Part shown: in pieces, positions 1 to 5,453 of the stretch | Layout: each line of letters starts with the position of its first letter | How positions within the stretch are numbered: the stretch's first letter is position 1 | NCBI GenBank assembly: GCA_036562635.1 | Contig: DATCJU010000113.1 | Coordinates: 1 to 5,993, forward strand | Direction of reading: 5' to 3' | Length of the DNA stretch: 5,993 nucleotides | DNA from: DATCJU01 sp036562635 | GTDB taxonomy: Bacteria > Actinomycetota > Actinomycetes > Mycobacteriales > Pseudonocardiaceae | The notes under the pieces: generated by a model | Seen by the model: the letters and a program-made list of their open reading frames with translations, nothing else | Databases searched by the model: none | What the model was told of the DNA's origin: nothing | Program-made: the position numbers and the translations under genes

Positions 1-819
1 ATCATCGGCCGGCCGAACTTCGTCACCTACGGGGTGCTCACCGCGTTCATCCTCAGTTCGGCGTTCCCGTTCTACTGGTCGTTCCTGATCGCCAGCCACG
101 ACAGCGGTGTACTCACCGAGAAGGTGCCGCCGCTGCTGCCAGGCGGCAAATTCCTGGAGAACGCGGCCAGGGTGTTCGACACCATCCCGTTCTGGAAGGC
201 GCTGGGGAACAGCATCATCGTCTCCGGCACGGTCACCGTCTCGGTCGTGTTCTTCTCCACGCTCGCCGGTTTCGCCTTCGCCAAGCTGCAGTTCCGTGGC
301 CGCAACGTGCTCATGACGTTCGTGGTCGCCACGCTCGCGGTGCCCACCCAGCTCGGCATCATCCCGCTCTACATCGCGATGTCCGAGTTCGGCTGGGCAG
401 GGAAGCTGGAGGCGGTGATCATCCCCAACCTGGTCACCGCGTTCGGCGTGTTCTGGATGCGCCAGTACATCAGCGAGGCGGTGCCCTACGAGCTCATCGA
501 GGCGGCCCGCGTCGACGGCTGCAGCATGATCCGAGTCTTCTGGCACGTCTGCCTGCCGGCGGCACGTCCGGCCGCGGCCATGCTGGGCATCTTCACCTTC
601 ATGCACACCTGGAACGACTTCCTGTGGCCGCTCGTGGTGCTCGACCCCGGGAACCCCACCATCCAGGTCGCACTGGAGAAACTGCAGAGCGGGTACTACG
701 TCGACTATTCGCTGGTGTTGGCGGGCACCACTCTCGCAACCATTCCGATCTTCATCGTCTTCGTCCTTCTCGGGCGACAGATCGTCGCCGGAATCATGCA
801 GGGCGCTGTGAAGGGGTAG
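1..819 (+). CDS. Sugar ABC transporter permease (MalG/CUT1 type), 5'-truncated
   Basis: This is one of the two membrane subunits of a binding-protein-dependent sugar importer; the likely substrate, judged from its neighbours, is cellobiose or cello-oligosaccharides. The reading frame is open from base 1, so the N-terminus lies outside the window and 272 residues are visible. Hydrophobic segments lie near visible residues 12-30, 70-95, 105-126, 138-152, 190-212 and 238-260. The ABC-permease EAA loop, which contacts the ATPase, is clear at residues 167-186: EAARVDG, then ten residues later the LP pair. The family's conserved WNDFLWPL stretch follows at about 204-211. No ATPase gene is visible; actinomycete importers of this class often share an unlinked MsiK-type ATPase (known for the family, not shown here). 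The position matches cebG of Streptomyces or the second permease of the Thermobifida bgl operon. The glucosidase start follows 7 bases after the stop, so they are probably cotranscribed. Confidence 0.93.
   Translation: MIGRPNFVTYGVLTAFILSSAFPFYWSFLIASHDSGVLTEKVPPLLPGGKFLENAARVFDTIPFWKALGNSIIVSGTVTVSVVFFSTLAGFAFAKLQFRGRNVLMTFVVATLAVPTQLGIIPLYIAMSEFGWAGKLEAVIIPNLVTAFGVFWMRQYISEAVPYELIEAARVDGCSMIRVFWHVCLPAARPAAAMLGIFTFMHTWNDFLWPLVVLDPGNPTIQVALEKLQSGYYVDYSLVLAGTTLATIPIFIVFVLLGRQIVAGIMQGAVKG
811..816 (+). promoter_or_regulatory. Likely ribosome binding site of the beta-glucosidase
   Basis: AAGGGG is the last two sense codons of the permease gene. It lies 10 bases before the GTG start at 827, a slightly long but workable spacing. 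It supports that start and suggests that translation of the two genes is linked. Confidence 0.5.
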
Positions 820-826
820 TGGAATC

Positions 827-2296
827 GTGTCCTTGTTCACGAACGACGTCGAGGCGACGCAGCCCGCCCGGCAGCAGACCTCCACGGCCGTGTTCCCCGA
901 GGGTTTCCTCTGGGGAGCCGCCACCTCCGCCTTCCAGGTGGAGGGGGCCAGCACCGTGGACGGCCGTGGCGAGTCCATCTGGGACGCCTTCTGCCGGGTA
1001 CCCGGCGCCATCGCGGACGGATCCGACGGCACGCGTGCCACCGACCACTACCACCGGTTGCGGCAGGACGTGCAACTGATGGCCGACCTGGGGCTGACCG
1101 CCTACCGGTTCTCGATCGCCTGGCCCCGGGTCCGCCCGGGCGGTGGTGCGGTGAACCAGGTCGGCCTGGACTTCTACCGGCGCCTGGTGGATGAGCTGTT
1201 GGAGCACGGCATCACCCCGTGGCCCACCCTCTACCACTGGGACCTGCCACAGGAGCTGGAGGACCAGGGCGGCTGGGCCAACCGTGACACGGCCCACCGC
1301 TTCGCGGAGTACGTCGACGTGGTCTGCCGGGCCCTGGGGGACCGGCTCCGGACCTGGACCACGCTCAACGAGCCGTGGTGCTCGGCCTTCCTGGGCTACG
1401 CGGGGGGAATCCACGCCCCGGGTCGTACCGAGCCGAAGGCCGCCGTCGCGGCGGCCCACCACCTGCTGCTGGGACACGGGTTGGCGGTGGCGGCGATCCG
1501 GGCGGCGGTGCCGGACGCGGCCGTGGGCATCTCCCTCAACCTGTTCCCGACGGAACCGGTCAACCCGCAGGACGACGCGGACGTCGAGGCCGCCCGACGG
1601 GTCGACGGGCTGCAGAACCGGATCTTCCTGGACCCGTTGTTGCGCGGTGAGTACCCCGCCGACCTGGTCGCCGACCTGGAGCCCTACGGCTTGGCCGAGC
1701 ACATCGCCGCGGACGACCTGAAGACCATCGGGGCGCCGTTGGACCTGCTGGGCGTCAACTACTACACGACCCACCGGGTGTCCGGGCACCCGGACGAGTC
1801 CGCCGCGAAGGACCGCGCCGGGACCGAGGGCGGGCACCGGACCGCGTCGCCGTGGGTGGGTGCCGAGCACGTCTCCTTCCACGGCTACGGCCTGCCCCAG
1901 ACGGCCATGGGCTGGGAGGTGAACCCCGAGGGGCTGACCCGACTGCTGCTCCGACTGCACCAGGAGTACCCGCGCCTACCGCTGTACATCACCGAGAACG
2001 GCGCCGCCTACCCGGACGTCGTCACGGAGGACGGTACGGTCCAGGACCCGGAGCGGGTCGCCTACCTGGACAGCCACCTGCGGGCGGCGCACGCGGCCAT
2101 CCAGGCCGGGGTGGACCTGCGCGGCTACTTCTGCTGGTCCCTGATGGACAACTTCGAGTGGGCCGAGGGGTACGCCAAGCGGTTCGGCCTCGTGTACGTC
2201 GACTACGAGACGATGACCCGCATTCCTAAGATGAGCGCGACCTGGTACTCGCAGGTTGCGCGCGGTAATGCCCTACCAGATGCGGAGAACCGGTGA
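827..2296 (+). CDS. bglC: GH1 family beta-glucosidase
   Basis: This retaining beta-glycosidase, 489 residues long and of normal family length, hydrolyses the terminal non-reducing beta-glucosyl unit of cellobiose and related beta-glucosides. No signal peptide is visible, so it should act in the cytoplasm on sugar brought in by the adjacent transporter. The GH1 fold starts at about residue 23 with FPEGFLWGAATSAFQVEG; Q37 is a glycone-binding residue. H137-W138 sit in YHWDLPQ. The catalytic acid/base is E182 in TLNEP, the nucleophile is E390 in YITENG, Y312 lies in NYY, and W437, E444 and W445 form the C-terminal sugar-binding motif. All expected active-site residues are present, so the enzyme should be active. 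The GTG start at 827 leaves about 22 residues before the conserved domain, normal for actinobacterial members. The stop overlaps the regulator start by 4 bases. Activity on other beta-glycosides (galactosides, fucosides) cannot be excluded from sequence. The symbol follows the actinomycete cellobiose operons. Confidence 0.96.
   Translation: MSLFTNDVEATQPARQQTSTAVFPEGFLWGAATSAFQVEGASTVDGRGESIWDAFCRVPGAIADGSDGTRATDHYHRLRQDVQLMADLGLTAYRFSIAWPRVRPGGGAVNQVGLDFYRRLVDELLEHGITPWPTLYHWDLPQELEDQGGWANRDTAHRFAEYVDVVCRALGDRLRTWTTLNEPWCSAFLGYAGGIHAPGRTEPKAAVAAAHHLLLGHGLAVAAIRAAVPDAAVGISLNLFPTEPVNPQDDADVEAARRVDGLQNRIFLDPLLRGEYPADLVADLEPYGLAEHIAADDLKTIGAPLDLLGVNYYTTHRVSGHPDESAAKDRAGTEGGHRTASPWVGAEHVSFHGYGLPQTAMGWEVNPEGLTRLLLRLHQEYPRLPLYITENGAAYPDVVTEDGTVQDPERVAYLDSHLRAAHAAIQAGVDLRGYFCWSLMDNFEWAEGYAKRFGLVYVDYETMTRIPKMSATWYSQVARGNALPDAENR
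2284..2287 (+). promoter_or_regulatory. Ribosome binding site of the LacI regulator
   Basis: GGAG lies 5 bases before the GTG at 2293, inside the last codons of the glucosidase gene. Together with the GTGA start/stop overlap (2293-2296) it fixes the regulator start and indicates translational coupling. Confidence 0.6.
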
Positions 2297-3327
2297 CCAA
2301 TCCTGTCGCCTCGCCGGGCGAGGGGAGGACGAGTCCGACCCTGGAGGAGGTCGCGCGGGAGGCGGGCGTCTCCCGCGCGACCGTGTCCCGTGTCATCAAC
2401 GGACAGATGCACGTGAGTGCCCGCGCCAGGGAGGCGGTCACCCGGGCGATAGAGCGCCTCGGCTACGTGCCCAACCTGGCCGCCCGCTCCCTGGTGACCC
2501 GCCGGACGAACTCGGTGGCTCTCGTGGTGTCCGAACACGGTGACCGGGTCTTCTTCGACCCGTTCTTCGCCGGGGTGCTGCGTGGCGTCCACGCTGGACT
2601 GGCGGGAAGCCAGCGGCAGCTCATCCTGCTGATGAGCCAGGGCCCGGACCAGGGCGGTCAGATGGCCAACTACCTGTGCAACGGGCACGTGGACGGGGTG
2701 TTGGTGATCAGTCTGCACGGCGAGGACCCGTTGCCGCAGCGGCTGCTGTCCGCGGGGGTGCCGGTGGTGCTCGGCGGCCGGCCGCTGGGCGAGGCGAACG
2801 TGCCCTACGTCGACGCGGACAACTTCAACGGGGGGCTGCTGGCCGCGCGGTATCTGGTCTCCCTGGGACGGCGGCGTCCGGTCACCATCGCCGGGCCGAA
2901 GGACATGGCGGCGGGCCTGGACCGGTTGGCCGGATGGCGGCGTGGCATGGACGAGGCCGGCCACTCCACCGACGCGGTGGTGCACAGCGACTTCACCGTG
3001 GAGGGCGGGGCGTCGGCCATGCGTGAGCTGTTGGGCCGTCATCCCGACCTCGACGCGGTGTTCGCGGCGTCGGACCAGATGGCGGTCGGTGCCATGCAGG
3101 TGCTCCAGGAGTCGGGACGCCGGGTCCCCGACGACGTCGCGGTCGTGGGCTTCGACGACTCGGTGCTGGCCACCACGACGGTGCCCCGGCTGACCACGGT
3201 CCGTCAGCCGATCGAGGAGCTCGGTCGCACCATGACCTGGCGGTTGTTGGCCCAGCTCAACGGGGAGGAAGGCCTGCCCCCGTCGGTGCTGCTGCCCACC
3301 GAGCTCGTCCGTCGCGAGTCCGCCTGA
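2293..3327 (+). CDS. celR: LacI-family transcriptional repressor, probable cellobiose sensor (CelR/CebR type)
   Basis: This 344-residue DNA-binding regulator has the full LacI/GalR layout. A helix-turn-helix occupies about residues 16-40 (TLEEVAREAGVSRATVSRVI). The hinge helix is at about 58-73 (YVPNLAARSLVTRRT); L67 aligns with the leucine that LacI and PurR insert into the minor groove. A periplasmic-binding-protein-like sensor domain follows from about 75 to 340. Effector-pocket landmarks include D176 in VDADN, R211 to R217 in DRLAGWRRG, and the FDD at 287-289. In Thermobifida and Streptomyces the regulator in this context (CelR/CebR) represses cellulase and cellobiose genes, is released by cellobiose, and binds a TGGGAGCGCTCCCA-like palindrome. 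That is family knowledge. No good copy of this box lies in the window, and the operon promoter is upstream of it. As the last gene of the operon, it would rise together with the genes it represses, a feedback arrangement. Another beta-glucoside effector is possible. Confidence 0.9.
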   Translation: MTNPVASPGEGRTSPTLEEVAREAGVSRATVSRVINGQMHVSARAREAVTRAIERLGYVPNLAARSLVTRRTNSVALVVSEHGDRVFFDPFFAGVLRGVHAGLAGSQRQLILLMSQGPDQGGQMANYLCNGHVDGVLVISLHGEDPLPQRLLSAGVPVVLGGRPLGEANVPYVDADNFNGGLLAARYLVSLGRRRPVTIAGPKDMAAGLDRLAGWRRGMDEAGHSTDAVVHSDFTVEGGASAMRELLGRHPDLDAVFAASDQMAVGAMQVLQESGRRVPDDVAVVGFDDSVLATTTVPRLTTVRQPIEELGRTMTWRLLAQLNGEEGLPPSVLLPTELVRRESA

Positions 3328-3332
3328 TCCCA

Positions 3333-3373
3333 CCGGGTGTGCGGGGACGCGGTACCGCTCCCCGCACACCCGG
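3333..3373. terminator. Hairpin terminator between convergent genes
   Basis: The arms CCGGGTGTGCGGGGA (3333-3347) and TCCCCGCACACCCGG (3359-3373) pair perfectly over 15 bp, mostly G-C. The 11-base centre contains the palindrome GCGGTACCGC, so the stem can continue for about 3 bp past a bulged C at 3348. It starts 5 bases after the regulator stop and ends 1 base before the stop of the convergent gene, so it can act on both strands. There is no T-run on either side, as is usual for actinobacterial hairpin terminators. Confidence 0.85.
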
Positions 3374-3374
3374 C

Positions 3375-5363
3375 TCACCAGTTCTCGGGTGTCGTTCCCC
3401 CGCCCTGCCACGGCCGGTCGACGGGGCGGCCGCGCGGGGGCAGGGGGTGCCGTGGGGGTGCGAGGCGGCGGGCGGTGGCAGGATTCGCGCCGCCCTCCGA
3501 AGGGGACGAGCGCTCCGGGCCGGGCGTCGGATACGGCGCCGTGCTCGCCCGGGACCGGCGGGTGGGCCGTGCCCCTGCGGGCACCTCCGGCTCACCGGAC
3601 GGGGGTTCGACGCGACGCGGTGTGGAAGCGGACGAGCTCTCCTCGACCGGCGCCGGTGGATTGGCCGCTTCCGCGTGTTCGGCGGGCTCGGCGGACTCGA
3701 CCGGTGTGACGGGCTCCTGTCGGGCCACCACGGCGGCGAGCGCGGTGGTGACCGGGATGGCCGCCACCAGGCCGATGCTGCCCACCAACGTACGCACCAC
3801 CTCTTGTGCCACGTCCTGGGCGGTCACCAGTCGGACGAAGTTCTGACCCGACACCGAGTAGGCCAACAGCATTGGCAGCGCGGCACCGGCGTAGGCCATG
3901 AACAGCGTGTTCACCGCGGACACCACGTGGTCGCGGCCGATGCGCAGCGCCGCGCGGTACAGCTGGAGCCAGCCCAGCGTGGGATTGGCGCGTCGCAGCT
4001 CCCACACCGCGCTCGCCTGGGTGACGGTGATGTCGTCGAGCACACCGAGGGCGCCGATCACCATGCCGGCCAGCAGCAGGCCTCGGGCGTCCACGGCGTG
4101 ACCGAGCAGACCGACGAGGTTCGTCGTGTCGTCGTCCAGGCCGGTCAGCTGGGCGGCCGAGGTGAAGACCAGGGCCAGCAGACCAGTCAGGGCCAGGCTG
4201 GCCAGCACGCCGAGCACTGCGGTGGAGGTACGGGCGGACAGCCCGTGCGCCAGGTAGGTGGTGACGAACATGATGAGGCAGCCGCCGACCACCGCCACGG
4301 CCAACGGGTTCCGTCCGGCCAGGATCGCCGGGAAGACGAACCACGCGAGCACCGCGAAGCTGATCAGGAGTCCACCGAGCGCGGCGAGGCCACGCAGCCG
4401 GCCCAGCAGCAGCACGGCCGCGGCGAACAGGACGGCCAGCAGCAGCATCGGCGTGCCGCGCTGGAAGTCGACGAGCTGGTAGGAGCCCGCGTGGTGCGGG
4501 TCGGTGCCGGAGTAGGCGAGCACCACCTGGTCGTCCACCGCGAACCGGGGGGTACTCGGCTCCAGTGGCATCAGCATGCGCAGGCTGGTACCGGGTGCCG
4601 GGCCGTCGGTGAGGTGGACCGTGACCGCCACACAGCTGTGGGTACCGCCGTCGGTGACCTCGTCGGGAGCGCCCTCGGCGTCCTCTGTGGACGGTGCCGA
4701 TCCGTCGTCCGTGATCGGCGGGACACCCTGGGGGTCGCAGCTGGTCTGCTCGACCGCGGTGACCGTGCCGTGCACCGGCTGCAGGTGCAGGCCGAGCTGT
4801 TCCCCGGTGGGCTGTTCGTACCCGAACGGATGGAGCAGCAGCACACCGATCAAGGTGGCCAGCACGCACGGGCCGAGCAGGGCCGCGAGCAGCATGCGGA
4901 CCCGTCGGGACACCGGTTCCGCCGGACCGTGTCCGTGTCCATGCCCGTGTCCGTGCCCGTGGCCCCGGTCGGTGTTCCGCCCGGAACGCGTGCGCCGTCT
5001 GCCGGTCGGTGAGGGTTCCTCGGCGTCCGGCGCGACCCGACCGGTTCTCCGGGATCCGGTGGGCCGATCGGCCTGCCCGGCCGTGCGACGCCGGGTGCCG
5101 CCCCGTCCGGTTCCCCTGCGCCCGGGGGTGGCCGACGGGCCCGGGACGGCCTGTTGTTTCGGCGTGGAGCGCGGGGTCTCCCTGTGGGGGTCCGGTGCGG
5201 CGGCGCGGGCCGTCTGTGAGCGCGCCGAGGACTGGGGCGGCCGGGGGGGACGGCCGGTGGCGGGGTTGACCCGTGGAGGAGCGGGCCGTTCGGGTCGGGG
5301 TGCACCGGGAGAGAGGAACGGCTCACGGGGAGTCACTCGCCCATCCTGCCCACAGATCACCAC
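3375..5363 (-). CDS. YibE/F-family polytopic membrane protein with long disordered tails
   Basis: The cell role of this family is not established. The 662-residue protein has five parts. Residues 1-156 are an Arg/Pro/Gly/Ser-rich, probably cytoplasmic disordered segment with a Gly-His repeat at 134-146. A first membrane helix spans about 157-178. A probable extracytoplasmic region of about 120 residues (179-303) has an acidic Ser/Asp/Glu stretch and cysteines C209 and C244, which could form a disulfide. About seven more membrane segments follow near 304-320, 325-348, 353-372, 381-402, 427-444, 483-503 and 523-547. A Pro/Glu/Ser/Arg-rich tail fills 549-662. The family-like core includes GALGVLDDITVTQASA (437-452), which resembles the conserved YibE/F DxxxT/S helix. 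Typical members are roughly 370-420 residues, so the tails are additions. The start is uncertain: GTG at 5363, GTG at 5360 (GGAGG 4 bases upstream), or GTG at 5336 (AGGA 7 bases upstream). It converges on the regulator and diverges from the radical SAM gene. Confidence 0.85.
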   Translation of the reverse strand: MVICGQDGRVTPREPFLSPGAPRPERPAPPRVNPATGRPPRPPQSSARSQTARAAAPDPHRETPRSTPKQQAVPGPSATPGRRGTGRGGTRRRTAGQADRPTGSRRTGRVAPDAEEPSPTGRRRTRSGRNTDRGHGHGHGHGHGHGPAEPVSRRVRMLLAALLGPCVLATLIGVLLLHPFGYEQPTGEQLGLHLQPVHGTVTAVEQTSCDPQGVPPITDDGSAPSTEDAEGAPDEVTDGGTHSCVAVTVHLTDGPAPGTSLRMLMPLEPSTPRFAVDDQVVLAYSGTDPHHAGSYQLVDFQRGTPMLLLAVLFAAAVLLLGRLRGLAALGGLLISFAVLAWFVFPAILAGRNPLAVAVVGGCLIMFVTTYLAHGLSARTSTAVLGVLASLALTGLLALVFTSAAQLTGLDDDTTNLVGLLGHAVDARGLLLAGMVIGALGVLDDITVTQASAVWELRRANPTLGWLQLYRAALRIGRDHVVSAVNTLFMAYAGAALPMLLAYSVSGQNFVRLVTAQDVAQEVVRTLVGSIGLVAAIPVTTALAAVVARQEPVTPVESAEPAEHAEAANPPAPVEESSSASTPRRVEPPSGEPEVPAGARPTRRSRASTAPYPTPGPERSSPSEGGANPATARRLAPPRHPLPPRGRPVDRPWQGGGTTPENW
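4926..4964 (-). repeat. Gly-His dipeptide repeat inside the YibE/F-family gene
   Basis: Six Gly-His pairs plus a closing Gly (residues 134-146) are encoded by an imperfect hexanucleotide repeat. Both His codons (CAC, one CAT) and several Gly codons are used, so the repeat is kept at the protein level and is not a recent pure-DNA expansion. Such runs can bind Ni, Zn or Co ions. Whether this one does is inference. Confidence 0.85.
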
Positions 5364-5364
5364 G

Positions 5365-5369
5365 CCTCC
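5365..5369 (-). promoter_or_regulatory. Shine-Dalgarno sequence of the YibE/F-family gene
   Basis: Read on the minus strand this is GGAGG. It lies 1 base before the GTG at 5363 and 4 bases before the next in-frame GTG at 5360, so the second GTG is the better fit. A weaker AGGA 7 bases before an in-frame GTG at 5336 is the competing choice. Confidence 0.5.
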
Positions 5370-5409
5370 GTTGCCGGGGCCGCCCTGCGGGTGCGGGCTG
5401 TCGACCGGG

Positions 5410-5429
5410 TGATCCGCTTTGACGGATCA
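5410..5429. promoter_or_regulatory. Inverted repeat next to the LexA box
   Basis: TGATCCG and CGGATCA form a 7-bp inverted repeat with a 6-base centre. The right arm overlaps the candidate -35 element and touches the LexA-like box. It may be a second operator or may be chance; I do not recognise a binding protein for it. Confidence 0.35.
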
Positions 5430-5447
5430 TCGAACGGATGTTCGAAT
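5419..5447 (+). promoter_or_regulatory. Candidate sigma70-type promoter of the radical SAM gene
   Basis: TTGACG (5419-5424, five of six matches to the -35 consensus) is followed after exactly 17 bases by TCGAAT (5442-5447, four of six matches to the -10). The -10 lacks the usual second-position A, which weakens the call. Initiation 7 bases past the -10 would fall on the A of the ATG at 5454. The spacer and most of the -10 are covered by the LexA-like box. Confidence 0.5.
5430..5445. promoter_or_regulatory. LexA (SOS) box, perfect palindrome
   Basis: TCGAACGGATGTTCGA matches the TCGAAC-N4-GTTCGA form of the actinobacterial/Gram-positive SOS box with both 6-base arms perfect. It lies 8 bases before the ATG of the radical SAM gene and covers the candidate -10, where bound LexA would block RNA polymerase. 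RecA-stimulated LexA cleavage after DNA damage would release it. It is also in range of the divergent YibE/F-family gene. Recognition is by motif only. Confidence 0.8.
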
Positions 5448-5453
5448 AGCGGT

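Noticed and set aside
794..1960. Long minus-strand open frame opposite the beta-glucosidase
   Set aside because: Low-complexity Val/Gly/Arg-rich product, while the plus strand carries a complete GH1 enzyme.
2203..3411. Long minus-strand open frame opposite the LacI regulator
   Set aside because: His/Arg/Gly-rich product without motifs, covering a complete LacI-family gene and the terminator hairpin.
3508..3515. GAGCGCTC palindrome resembling the core of the CelR/CebR operator
   Set aside because: Only the 8-base core matches; the outer bases do not give TGG...CCA. It lies within coding sequence at the C-terminal end of the YibE/F-family gene, far from any start.
4926..4964. Tandem repeat considered as a mobile-element or CRISPR-like repeat
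   Set aside because: It is a short coding hexanucleotide repeat with no spacers, in frame with the membrane protein.
3339..5012. Long plus-strand open frame (557 codons) opposite the YibE/F-family gene
   Set aside because: Its product is Gln/His/Arg/Gly-rich with no recognisable domain. The minus-strand frame gives clear membrane helices and family motifs. This is an antisense shadow typical of high-GC DNA.
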